DNA from: Telluria antibiotica
Lineage (GTDB): Bacteria; Pseudomonadota; Gammaproteobacteria; Burkholderiales; Burkholderiaceae_D
Assembly: GCF_011682055.1 (NCBI RefSeq)
Contig: NZ_JAAQOM010000003.1
Coordinates: 248,001 to 312,000 of the forward strand
Reading direction: 5' to 3'
DNA length: 64,000 nt
Position numbers and translations under genes: made by a program. Shown here in pieces: positions 27,450 to 35,696 of this stretch (position 1 is its first letter; each line of letters opens with the position of its first letter). Below the pieces are notes generated by a model. It was given only the letters and a program-made list of their open reading frames with translations. It did no database searches and had not been told where the DNA came from.

Positions 27450-28865
27450 ATGAGCGCCGTACTCAAAGACACCACCCAGGACTACCTCGTTGCCGACATC
27501 GGCCTCGCCTCGTGGGGCGAGAAGGAAATCCGCATCGCCGAAACCGAAATGCCGGGCCTGATGGCCATCCGCGACGAATACGCGGCCGCCCAGCCTCTGA
27601 AAGGCGCGCGCATCGCCGGTTCGCTGCACATGACCATCCAGACCGCCGTGCTCATCCGCACGCTGGAAGCCCTCGGCGCGCAAGTGCGCTGGGCCTCGTG
27701 CAATATCTACTCGACGCAGGACCACGCGGCCGCCGCCATCGCGTCGGTCGGCACGCCCGTGTTCGCCGTCAAGGGCGAGACGCTGGACGAGTACTGGGAA
27801 TACACGCACCGTATCTTCGAATGGCCGGGTGACAACCATGCCAACATGATCCTGGACGACGGCGGCGACGCGACCCTGCTGCTGCACCTGGGCGTGCGTG
27901 CCGAGAAGGATATCTCCGTGCTGGACAAGCCGGGTTCGGAAGAAGAAATCTGCCTGTTCAATGCGATCAAGGGCCGCCTGGCCGTCGATCCGCAGTGGTA
28001 CTCGAAGCGCCTGCCGGAAATCAAGGGCGTGACGGAAGAAACGACGACCGGCGTGCACCGCCTGTACCAGATGCATGCGGACGGCAAGCTGGCATTCCCG
28101 GCCATCAACGTCAACGACTCCGTCACCAAGTCGAAGTTCGACAACCTGTACGGTTGCCGTGAATCGCTCGTCGACGGCATCAAGCGCGCGACGGACGTGA
28201 TGGTCGCAGGCAAGATCGCCGTCGTCGCCGGCTACGGTGACGTGGGTAAGGGTTCTGCGCAGGCGCTGCGCGCGCTGTCGGCCCAGGTGTGGGTCACCGA
28301 GATCGACCCGATCTGCGCACTGCAGGCCGCGATGGAAGGCTACCGCGTCGTGACGATGGACATGGCCGCCGAACACGGCGACATCTTCGTCACCTGCACG
28401 GGCAATTACCACGTGATCACCGAGCAGCACATGCTGCGCATGAAGGACCAGGCGATCGTCTGCAACATCGGTCACTTCGATAACGAGATCGAAGTCGCCG
28501 CCCTGCGCAAGTATCAGTGGGACAACATCAAGCCGCAGGTCGACCACGTGATCTTCCCGGATGGCAAGCGCATCATCCTGCTGGCCGAAGGCCGTCTCGT
28601 GAACCTCGGTTGCGGCACGGGTCACCCGTCGTACGTGATGAGCTCGTCGTTCGCGAACCAGACCATCGCCCAGATCGAACTGTTCTCCAACACTGCCGCC
28701 TACCCGGTCGGCGTGTACACGCTGCCGAAGAAGCTGGACGAGAAAGTCGCCCGCCTGCAGCTCAAGAAGCTCAACGCCCAGCTGACCGAGCTGACCGAAG
28801 AGCAGGCCGCCTATATCTCGGTGAGCAAGGAAGGCCCCTACAAGGCGGAACATTACCGTTATTGA
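27450..28865 (+). CDS. ahcY: Adenosylhomocysteinase
   Basis: A 471-residue enzyme that hydrolyses SAH to adenosine and homocysteine. The NAD-binding motif is [15 protein letters not shown] and the C-terminus ends in EHYRY. AAAGGAGGG at 27437-27445 lies 4 nt from the ATG at 27450; the GTG one codon earlier would be too close to that site. It is the first gene of the SAH-riboswitch operon with the holin-like gene and metF. Confidence 0.97.
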   Translation: MSAVLKDTTQDYLVADIGLASWGEKEIRIAETEMPGLMAIRDEYAAAQPLKGARIAGSLHMTIQTAVLIRTLEALGAQVRWASCNIYSTQDHAAAAIASVGTPVFAVKGETLDEYWEYTHRIFEWPGDNHANMILDDGGDATLLLHLGVRAEKDISVLDKPGSEEEICLFNAIKGRLAVDPQWYSKRLPEIKGVTEETTTGVHRLYQMHADGKLAFPAINVNDSVTKSKFDNLYGCRESLVDGIKRATDVMVAGKIAVVAGYGDVGKGSAQALRALSAQVWVTEIDPICALQAAMEGYRVVTMDMAAEHGDIFVTCTGNYHVITEQHMLRMKDQAIVCNIGHFDNEIEVAALRKYQWDNIKPQVDHVIFPDGKRIILLAEGRLVNLGCGTGHPSYVMSSSFANQTIAQIELFSNTAAYPVGVYTLPKKLDEKVARLQLKKLNAQLTELTEEQAAYISVSKEGPYKAEHYRY

Positions 28866-28965
28866 TCTGGTAAGCTCTTCCGTGAATTGACGCCGCGGTT
28901 CCTGCCGGATTCCATCGTCGACAGGGGCGGCGGCGTGCTGGATAACCCCTCACGAAAGACACACT

Positions 28966-29319
28966 ATGCGTTTGCTCCTGACCTGGCTGATCAATGCGGC
29001 AGCCCTGATGGCCTTGCCGTACCTGATGCATTCGGTATCGGTCGACAATCTCGGTGCCGCCCTCGTGGCTGCGCTCGTCCTGGGTCTGGTGAACACGGTG
29101 ATCCGTCCCGTGCTCGTCGTGCTGACCTTGCCCGTGACGTTCGTGTCGCTCGGCCTGTTCATCCTCGTGATCAACGCGCTGCTGTTCTGGCTCGTCGCGC
29201 ACCTGGTCGCGGGCTTCCACGTGGCCGGGTTCTGGTCCGCTTTCCTGGCGGCGATCCTGTACAGTGTCATTTCGTGGGCGCTTTCTACCTTACTTCTCAA
29301 TAAAGATGGAAACCCCTAA
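28966..29319 (+). CDS. Four-TM holin-like membrane protein (phage_holin_4_2/YvlD type)
   Basis: A 117-residue protein made almost entirely of four hydrophobic helices (LLLTWLINAAALMALPYLM, LVAALVLGLVNTVIRPVLVV, VSLGLFILVINALLFWLVA and FLAAILYSVISWALSTLLL). The NTVIRPVLVVLTLPVTFVSLG centre is typical of this family. Despite the name there is no phage nearby. It lies 100 nt after ahcY and overlaps the start of metF by 14 nt, so it is read in the SAH-controlled operon. Its role in methyl metabolism, if any, is unknown. Confidence 0.85.
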   Translation: MRLLLTWLINAAALMALPYLMHSVSVDNLGAALVAALVLGLVNTVIRPVLVVLTLPVTFVSLGLFILVINALLFWLVAHLVAGFHVAGFWSAFLAAILYSVISWALSTLLLNKDGNP

Positions 29320-30139
29320 CATCAGTATCGAGTTTTTCCCGCCCAAGACGACCGAGGGCGCGGAAAAGCTCCGTGTGGTTCGCCAGAAACTGGCCGAGCT
29401 GAATCCGAAGTATTTCTCCGTGACGTTTGGCGCCGGCGGCAGCACGCAGCACGGCACGCTGTCCACCGTGCTCGAGATCCAGGCCGCGGGCCACGATGCC
29501 GCGCCGCACCTGTCGTGCGTCGGCGGCACGCGCGAGTCGATCCGCGCCATCCTGCAGGAATTCAAGGACAAGGGCATCCGCCGCATCGTCGCCCTGCGCG
29601 GTGACTTGCCGAGCGGCTATGGCGGCGCGGGCGAACTGCGCTATGCCAGCGATCTCGTCGAATTCATCCGCCAGGAAACGGGCGACTGGTTCCACGTCGA
29701 GGTGGCCGCGTATCCGGAAATGCATCCGCAGGCGCGCTCGCCGCAAGACGATTTGCAGGCGTTCGCCCGCAAGGTGCACGCCGGTGCGAACGCCGCGATC
29801 ACGCAGTATTTCTACAATCCCGACGCGTACTTCCAGTTCGTCGACAATGCGCGCAAGCTGGGTGTGGACGTGCCCATCGTGGCCGGCATCATGCCGATCA
29901 CGAACTACACGCAGCTGATGCGTTTCTCCGACATGTGCGGCGCCGAGATCCCGCGCTGGATCCGACTGAAGCTGGCCAGCTTCGGCGACGATTCGGCGTC
30001 GATCAAGGCGTTCGGTCTCGACGTCGTGAGCGGCCTATGCGAGAAATTGCTCGCGGGCGGTGCGCCGGGCCTGCATTTCTACAGCATGAACCAGGCGGCG
30101 GCCACGACCGCGATCTGGCAGCGCATTACCGGCGCCTGA
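29306..30139 (+). CDS. metF: Methylenetetrahydrofolate reductase
   Basis: A 277-residue TIM-barrel flavoenzyme that reduces 5,10-methylene-THF to 5-methyl-THF for methionine synthesis. It starts METPNISIEFFPPKTTEG, with the conserved EFFPPK at the mouth of the barrel, and contains RGDLP and ITQYFYN. The ATG at 29306 gives the standard N-terminus; an in-frame ATG 14 codons earlier lies inside the holin-like gene. Placing it under the SAH riboswitch couples SAH removal with remethylation of homocysteine. Confidence 0.96.
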   Translation: METPNISIEFFPPKTTEGAEKLRVVRQKLAELNPKYFSVTFGAGGSTQHGTLSTVLEIQAAGHDAAPHLSCVGGTRESIRAILQEFKDKGIRRIVALRGDLPSGYGGAGELRYASDLVEFIRQETGDWFHVEVAAYPEMHPQARSPQDDLQAFARKVHAGANAAITQYFYNPDAYFQFVDNARKLGVDVPIVAGIMPITNYTQLMRFSDMCGAEIPRWIRLKLASFGDDSASIKAFGLDVVSGLCEKLLAGGAPGLHFYSMNQAAATTAIWQRITGA

Positions 30140-30160
30140 TCCGGCGGTCTCCGTCATCGA

Positions 30161-30197
30161 TGCCCGTGCGACCGGCAGGCCGCGCGGGCATTTTTTT
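30161..30197 (+). terminator. Rho-independent terminator of metF, broken by an IS at its T-tract
   Basis: TGCCCGTGCG and CGCGCGGGCA (30161-30190) pair over 10 bp with one G-T pair, loop ACCGGCAGGC, followed by seven T. The insertion sequence begins one base after the T-run. The run is repeated on its far side, so the terminator probably still works. Confidence 0.88.
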
Positions 30198-30198
30198 G

Positions 30199-30218
30199 GG
30201 CTGTGTTCGCGGTAGTTA
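30199..30218 (+). repeat. Left terminal inverted repeat of the IS1595-type element
   Basis: Begins GGCTGTGTTCGCG and matches the right end at 17 of 20 positions after reverse complementing. The leading GG is usual for this family. Confidence 0.85.
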
Positions 30219-30280
30219 TGCGAACCAAAACTAGTTGCAGCGGTCATACGCATCGTCGAGTTAACTCATGAGGAGTGGCG

Positions 30281-31234
30281 ATGCGCGGATTGACGTTCGA
30301 CGAATTGTTCGCCATGTTGACGGCGGTTCGGCTGTCCGCCGTCGACCTGGCTCGACTGCGGGAATGGATCGCGGGCATCGCTCATCCGGCTGAATGTATC
30401 GCCCTGATCGAGCATGCCGCGCGAGGACGGCCGTGTCCGCGCTGCGGTTATCCTCGCGCCCACCGTTGCGGTCAAGCGAGTGGCCTGCAGCGCTTTCGCT
30501 GCCTCGGCTGTGGGCGCAGTTATAACGCGTTGACGGGTACGCCGCTCGCAAGGTTACGGAAGAAAGAACACTGGCTGGCGTACCTGCAATGCGTACTCGA
30601 ATCGCGCGCCGTGCGCGAGGCGGCGCGTGTCGTCGGCGTCCATCGCACGACCAGCTTTCGCTGGCGCCATCGCTTCGTTCCAGGCGCGATGCGCGATCGG
30701 CCGGCAATCCTGACTGCCATTGTCGAGGCGGACGAAACGTATCGACTGGAATCGCAGAAGGGTTCGCGCAACATGACGCGCAAGCCGAGGAAGCGCGGCG
30801 GCGTCGCAAAAAAGCGCGGCATCAGCGGTGAACTCGACTGCCTTCTCGTCGCGCGTGACCGCACTGGACAGACGCTCGATTTTCACACTGGCCGCGGCCA
30901 GGTGACGGCGACGCATCTGGAAACGTGCCTCAAGCCCGTGCTGCCGCCCGACGTCCTCTTGATCAGCGATTCGGCGCGCTCGTACCGTCACTTCGCGAGG
31001 CAAGCCGGCATCATGCATGAGATGGTGAACACGAAGCCAGGGGGCCGGGCACGCGGCGCAATCCACATTCAAAACGTGAATGCCTGGCACAGCCGCTTCA
31101 AGAGCTGGCTCGTACGGTTTCGCGGCGTCGCCAGCCGCTACCTGATCAATTACTCTGGCTGGCAACGAATGCTTGATGCGCGACGGCTGACGACGCCGGC
31201 TCATCTGTTGTGCGCCGCGGCCCAGCTCGGCTGA
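30281..31234 (+). CDS. IS1595-family (ISXO2-like) transposase
   Basis: A 317-residue transposase. The N-terminal zinc ribbon has CPRCGYPRAH followed by FRCLGCGRSY. The central domain has the family's D-D-N(K) catalytic set: IVEADETY, LISDSARSY and QNVNAWHSRFKSW. The ATG at 30281 follows GAGGAG; a GTG at 30275 is an in-frame alternative. It runs in the same direction as metF, and its product would cut and paste the element. Confidence 0.9.
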   Translation: MRGLTFDELFAMLTAVRLSAVDLARLREWIAGIAHPAECIALIEHAARGRPCPRCGYPRAHRCGQASGLQRFRCLGCGRSYNALTGTPLARLRKKEHWLAYLQCVLESRAVREAARVVGVHRTTSFRWRHRFVPGAMRDRPAILTAIVEADETYRLESQKGSRNMTRKPRKRGGVAKKRGISGELDCLLVARDRTGQTLDFHTGRGQVTATHLETCLKPVLPPDVLLISDSARSYRHFARQAGIMHEMVNTKPGGRARGAIHIQNVNAWHSRFKSWLVRFRGVASRYLINYSGWQRMLDARRLTTPAHLLCAAAQLG

Positions 31235-31248
31235 ACGACGGCGTCACC

Positions 31249-31268
31249 GAATTATCGCGAACACAGCC
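31249..31268 (-). repeat. Right terminal inverted repeat of the IS1595-type element
   Basis: Reverse complement begins GGCTGTGTTCGCGATAATTC, with the first 13 bases identical to the left end. Confidence 0.85.
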
Positions 31269-31276
31269 TTTTTTTA

Positions 31277-31882
31277 TCAGGTGACGTTGCTGATCTCGGT
31301 GACGATCACGTCCAGCGGCACGTCATGCGGCGCATGGGGGAACACGGCTTCCTGGTTACTGTAGGCAATGCCCAACGTGTGCGGGCGGGGCGGCTGTTCG
31401 AGCGTGCGGTCGTAATAGCCGCCGCCATAGCCGAGGCGATAGCCGTCGGCATTGAAACCGAGGCAGGGAATCAGGAGGGCCGGCGGGCGTTCGATGAAGC
31501 GCAACTGGGCCGGCACGTGCACGCCCGCTTCGTCCGGCAGCATGGGTTCGCCGGGCGTCCATTCCGTGAACGTCAGCGGGGCGTCGCGTTCCATGACGAC
31601 GGGCAGCGCCAGGCGTACGCCGGCCTGATGCAATTCCGCGTACGCGGCGCGCAGGTCGGGTTCGCCGACGAGGGGCCAGTACACGCCGAACGTGTCAACC
31701 TGGCGCAGGCGCCACCAGGCGATGATCTGCGCACCGATGTGCGCATCCCATTGGACCTTGATTGCCGGATCAAGCGCCCCACGTGTTGTCCTGAGCGCCT
31801 TGCGCAACGCTGTCTTCGCCGCCTGTTTCTCGTCCGCCACGCTCGGGTCCGAGGGGCGTGGTATTCTTGATTCGCCGGTCAT
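31277..31882 (-). CDS. 5-formyltetrahydrofolate cyclo-ligase
   Basis: A 201-residue enzyme that converts 5-formyl-THF to 5,10-methenyl-THF using ATP. The signature LGYGGGYYDRTL near residue 155 and the N-terminal KTALRKALRTTR basic segment are typical. It thus feeds the folate pool used by the neighbouring metF. Its ATG at 31882 overlaps the first start codon of the divergent transglycosylase gene (shared CATG), so its promoter must lie inside that gene. Its stop lies 8 nt outside the IS. Confidence 0.92.
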   Translation of the reverse strand: MTGESRIPRPSDPSVADEKQAAKTALRKALRTTRGALDPAIKVQWDAHIGAQIIAWWRLRQVDTFGVYWPLVGEPDLRAAYAELHQAGVRLALPVVMERDAPLTFTEWTPGEPMLPDEAGVHVPAQLRFIERPPALLIPCLGFNADGYRLGYGGGYYDRTLEQPPRPHTLGIAYSNQEAVFPHAPHDVPLDVIVTEISNVT

Positions 31883-33959
31883 GGATGAAATGAAGCCTAC
31901 ATTGAATATTGCATTATCGATGACGCAGAAACTGATTGCCGGCGCTGTATCTGCCGCCTCCAGCCTGCTCTTCCTCGCGTCGCCCGGCGTTGCGGCCCAG
32001 ACCGCTTCGCCCGGCACGACGCAACCTGTACCCGCCGCAACGGCAGCCGCGCCCGGCGTACCGACACCGGCCGCGCCGGTGGTCGCGCCCGGGCCGCAGG
32101 CGGACGCCAGTCGCGAACAGGACGAGATCTTCCTGCAGCTGCGCGACGCGGCCCGCAAGAACGACGCGGACAAGGCCGCGGCGCTGGCGGCACGCCTGCC
32201 GAACTACGCGATACCGTCTTACGTCGACTATTATCGGCTCAAACCGCGGTTGCGCGACGCTTCCAACGAGGAAATCCTCGATTTCCTGAAGCGCTACGAC
32301 GGCAGCGCCATCGCCGACCGCCTGCGCAACGACTGGTTGCTCGAGCTCGGCCGCAAGCGCGACTGGTTCAACTTCGACCGCGAGCTGCCGCAATTCGTCA
32401 AGAACGACGATTATCAGGTGAAATGCTACGCGTTGCTGTCGCGTGCGTCGAAGGGGCAGAACGTCGCGCCTGAAGCCCGCGTGCTGCTCGACAATCCGCC
32501 GCTGTATGGCGAAGCGTGCGCCGCGCTCGTCAACCAGTTGGTCCAGTCCGGGCAGTTCACGACGAGCGATCTGCTGGCCCAGCTGCGCCTGGCGGGCGAG
32601 ATGCACGCGACGGGGCCGTCGCGCCGCACGGCGCTGCTGCTGGACGCGTCCGATACGCGGGCCGCGCAGGCCGTCGACCTGCCGGCCGTCGCGATGGCGC
32701 GCGGCGTCGGCAACACGCGCGCGGAGCACGAGATCTACCTCGTCGCCGTCGGCCGTATGGCGCGCACGAGCCTCAAGCTGGCCACGGTGGCGCTGGACCG
32801 CAACGCCGGCAAGCTGTCGCCCGAGGAAAGGGCGATCGGCTGGGCGAACATCGCGCTGGCCGCATCGCTGACGCTGGCGCCCGAAGCCTATGACGACTGG
32901 AAAAAGGCGGACGGGGCGCCGCTGACGTGGAGCCAGCTGGAATGGAAGACGCGCATCGCGCTGCGCCGCGGCGACTGGAAGACGGTGCGCGCGACGATCG
33001 AGGCGATGCCCGCGCACCAGCACGACGAGCCCGTCTGGACCTATTGGCTCGGTCGCGCCCTGCAGGCCGAGGGCCGGCGCGAGGATGCGCAGGCGCTGTT
33101 CCGCCGCATCGCCGACCAGAACAGTTTCTATGGCCAGCTGGCGATGGAAGAGCTGGGGATGCAGATCAGCATTCCACCCGCCGCGGCGCCGCCCACGCCG
33201 GCCGAGCTGGCGCAGGTCGCCAGCAATCCCGGCTTCAAGCGCGCCCTGAAATTCTTCTCGATGCGCATGCGCTTCGAGGGCACGCGCGAGTGGAACTGGG
33301 CCCTGAACGGCTTCACGGAGCGCCAGCTGCTGGCCGCCGCCGAATTCGCGCGCCAGAACGACATCCTCGACCGCATGCTCTCTACGTCCGAGCGCACGCG
33401 CACGGAGTTCGACTATACCCAGCGCTTCCCGGCGCCGCACAACGACATCCTGCATCCGACGGCGCAAGGTCTCGGCCTCGACCAGGCCTGGGTGTATGGC
33501 TTGATCCGCCAGGAGTCGCGCTTCGTGTCCGACGCGCAGTCCGGCGTCGGCGCGTCCGGCCTGATGCAGGTGATGCCGTCGACGGGCAAGTGGGTGGCGG
33601 AAAAGATCGGCCTGACGGACTACGGCCACGGCATGTTGAGCGATATCCGCACGAATATCGTGCTCGGCACGAATTACCTGAACATGGTGTTGAACAATGC
33701 GGACGGGTCGCAGGTGCTGGCGACGGCGGCCTACAACGCGGGGCCCGGACGTGCCCGCACGTGGCGCGGCCTGTTGACGGCGCCGATGGAAGGGGCCGTG
33801 TTCGTCGAGACGATCCCGTTCGAGGAAACGCGAACCTATGTGCGCAACGTGATGTCGAACGCGACGAACTACGCCGCACTGTTCGAGAAACGGCCGCAGT
33901 CGCTGAAGGCGCGCCTGGGGACGATCACGCCGCGCGGAAACAGCATCGGCCTGCCGTAA
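31881..33959 (+). CDS. slt: Soluble lytic murein transglycosylase (GH23, Slt type)
   Basis: Up to 692 residues. After a signal peptide (KLIAGAVSAASSLLFLASPGVAAQ) comes a long superhelical alpha domain (about 100-520) and a GH23 lysozyme-like domain with catalytic Glu545 (LIRQESRF), ASGLMQVMPSTG and AYNAGPGRA. It cleaves peptidoglycan with formation of 1,6-anhydro ends in the periplasm. Starts at 31881, 31890 and 31920 are all possible; 31920 (MTQKLIAG) gives the most ordinary signal peptide. No ribosome site decides between them. Confidence 0.92.
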   Translation: MDEMKPTLNIALSMTQKLIAGAVSAASSLLFLASPGVAAQTASPGTTQPVPAATAAAPGVPTPAAPVVAPGPQADASREQDEIFLQLRDAARKNDADKAAALAARLPNYAIPSYVDYYRLKPRLRDASNEEILDFLKRYDGSAIADRLRNDWLLELGRKRDWFNFDRELPQFVKNDDYQVKCYALLSRASKGQNVAPEARVLLDNPPLYGEACAALVNQLVQSGQFTTSDLLAQLRLAGEMHATGPSRRTALLLDASDTRAAQAVDLPAVAMARGVGNTRAEHEIYLVAVGRMARTSLKLATVALDRNAGKLSPEERAIGWANIALAASLTLAPEAYDDWKKADGAPLTWSQLEWKTRIALRRGDWKTVRATIEAMPAHQHDEPVWTYWLGRALQAEGRREDAQALFRRIADQNSFYGQLAMEELGMQISIPPAAAPPTPAELAQVASNPGFKRALKFFSMRMRFEGTREWNWALNGFTERQLLAAAEFARQNDILDRMLSTSERTRTEFDYTQRFPAPHNDILHPTAQGLGLDQAWVYGLIRQESRFVSDAQSGVGASGLMQVMPSTGKWVAEKIGLTDYGHGMLSDIRTNIVLGTNYLNMVLNNADGSQVLATAAYNAGPGRARTWRGLLTAPMEGAVFVETIPFEETRTYVRNVMSNATNYAALFEKRPQSLKARLGTITPRGNSIGLP

Positions 33960-33991
33960 CGGCGGCGCCAGGCAATCATCGGGGAGGCAGC

Positions 33992-34957
33992 ATGGACGCG
34001 CAGTCGGTGGTGATGTTCGGCGGCACCGGGTTCATCGGCAGCCACCTGGCGGCCAGGCTGTCCGACCACGGCGTGTCCACCGTCGTGCCCACGCGGCACG
34101 CCAGCCACGGGATGCACCTGATGCCGCTGGGCGTCGATATCGTGCAGGCCGACCCGTACGACGACACGGCATTGCGCCGCCTCGTGGCGGGGCGCACTGC
34201 CGTCATCAACCTCGTCGGCATCCTGCACTCGCGCCGCGGCGATCCGTACGGTCCGGACTTCCGCCGCGCCCACGTCGACCTGCCGCGCCGCATCGCCGCC
34301 GCCTGCGCGGCCGAGAGCGTGCCGCGCTACCTGCACATGAGCGCGCTCGGGGCCGACCGCAACGGTCCGTCGATGTACCAGCGCTCGAAGGCTGACGGCG
34401 AGGCGGCCGCGACGAGCCAGCCCGCAGTCGCGACGACGATCTTCCGGCCGTCCGTCGTGTTCGGACCGGAAGATAAATTTCTCAACACGTTCGCACGGCT
34501 GCAGCGCCACCTGCCCGTCGTGCCGCTCGCCTGCGCGCATGCGCGCTTCCAGCCCGTGTACGTGGGCGACGTGGCCGAGGCGTTCGTGCGCGCGCTGCTC
34601 GATGCGCACACGGCCGGCCTCACGTACGAACTGGGCGGGCCGCAGGTCTATGAATTGGCCGAGCTGGTGCGCCTCGCCGGCCGCTATGCCGGCCACGAGC
34701 GCAAGGTCATTGCCTTGCCGGACGGGCTGGCGCGGCTGCAGGCGCGGGTGTTCGAACTGCTGCCCGGCGAGCCCGTCATCACGCGCGACAACCTCGATTC
34801 GATGAAGGTCGACAACGTCATCCACCCGTCCACGAACAATAAAGTCTTGACAACAACGGCGCTGGGAATCAAGCTCACGGCGCTCGAGTCCGTCGCGCCG
34901 CAGTACCTGGCGCCACCCGGCGGCCTCGACGTCCTGCGCACCCGCGCCGGGCGCTGA
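33992..34957 (+). CDS. NAD(P)-binding epimerase-like protein (NDUFA9/complex-I-type SDR)
   Basis: A 321-residue atypical extended SDR with dinucleotide motif MFGGTGFIGSHLA at residues 8-20. The usual YxxxK active site is replaced by SMYQRSKADGE. Proteins of this type are often annotated as complex I NDUFA9-like or NAD-dependent epimerases. GGGGAGG lies 5 nt before the ATG at 33992. It follows slt by 32 nt and precedes a GST by 21 nt in one apparent operon. Substrate unknown. Confidence 0.82.
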   Translation: MDAQSVVMFGGTGFIGSHLAARLSDHGVSTVVPTRHASHGMHLMPLGVDIVQADPYDDTALRRLVAGRTAVINLVGILHSRRGDPYGPDFRRAHVDLPRRIAAACAAESVPRYLHMSALGADRNGPSMYQRSKADGEAAATSQPAVATTIFRPSVVFGPEDKFLNTFARLQRHLPVVPLACAHARFQPVYVGDVAEAFVRALLDAHTAGLTYELGGPQVYELAELVRLAGRYAGHERKVIALPDGLARLQARVFELLPGEPVITRDNLDSMKVDNVIHPSTNNKVLTTTALGIKLTALESVAPQYLAPPGGLDVLRTRAGR

Positions 34958-34978
34958 CCTCAACGATCACGCCACACC

Positions 34979-35695
34979 ATGCAGACTCTCGAACTCGACC
35001 CGACTCTGACGCAAACCCTCGACAACGCACGCCAGGCCGGCCTGACGCTGGTCATCGGCAACAAGAATTACTCTTCCTGGTCGATGCGCCCCTGGGTGGC
35101 TCTAGTCGCCGCCGGCATCCCGTTCACGGAAGTGCGCGTGCTGCTCGACAAGCCCGACACGGCAACGAACATTGCACGCTACTCGGCTGCCGGCCGCGTG
35201 CCCGTGCTGCTGGCCGGCGAGATGACGATCTGGGACAGCCTGGCGATCTGCGAATACCTGGCCGAGCAATTCCCCGAAAAGCATCTGTGGCCGCAGGACG
35301 TGGCCGCGCGCGCGATGGCGCGTTCCGTCGCCGCCGAGATGCACTCGGGCTTTGCCGACCTGCGCACGGCGATGACGATGAACATCAAGGCCCGCCTGCC
35401 GGGCCGCGGCCGCACGCCGGGTGCCCAGGCCGACATCGGCCGTATCTGCGAGATCTGGGAAGAGTGCCTGTCGCGCTTCGGCCACCATCAATTCCTGTTC
35501 GGCGATTTCTCCATCGCCGACGCGTTCTTCGCGCCCGTCGTCACCCGCTTCCGGACGTATGGCGTGGCGCTGGCCCCGGCGCTGCAGGCGTATTGCGAGC
35601 GCGTGCTGGCGCATCCGGCCGTCGCGCGCTGGATCGAGGAAGCGATGGCGGAGACGGAAGTCGCCGGTGCCCACGAAGACGAGCTGCCCGACTGA
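34979..35695 (+). CDS. Glutathione S-transferase family protein
   Basis: A 238-residue GST with an N-terminal thioredoxin fold, residues 20-100 (GNKNYSSWSMRPWVAL, then GRVPVLLAGEMTIWDSLAICEYL), and an all-helical C-terminal domain containing the N-capping motif FSIADAFF. The SSWSMR segment carries the likely active-site serine. The first 18 residues precede the fold and may not be translated; no better start is evident. The stop is 1 nt before the cca start. Confidence 0.9.
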   Translation: MQTLELDPTLTQTLDNARQAGLTLVIGNKNYSSWSMRPWVALVAAGIPFTEVRVLLDKPDTATNIARYSAAGRVPVLLAGEMTIWDSLAICEYLAEQFPEKHLWPQDVAARAMARSVAAEMHSGFADLRTAMTMNIKARLPGRGRTPGAQADIGRICEIWEECLSRFGHHQFLFGDFSIADAFFAPVVTRFRTYGVALAPALQAYCERVLAHPAVARWIEEAMAETEVAGAHEDELPD

Positions 35696-35696
35696 G

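Larger units (their letters stand above)
30199..31268 (+). mobile_element. IS1595-family insertion sequence, 1070 bp, apparently complete
   Basis: Terminal inverted repeats GGCTGTGTTCGCG with 17 of 20 positions matching bound a single intact transposase gene. On each side stands a run of seven T (30191-30197 and 31269-31275), consistent with a target-site duplication; family members usually duplicate 8 bp and here the eighth base differs (G on the left, A on the right), so the exact edge is uncertain. No passenger gene is present. The intact gene and near-identical ends suggest recent or active transposition. Confidence 0.87.

Noticed and set aside
28966..29319. Prophage remnant because of the holin-like gene
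   Set aside because: The family is widespread in bacteria without phages, it is embedded in the methyl-cycle operon, and no other phage gene is present.
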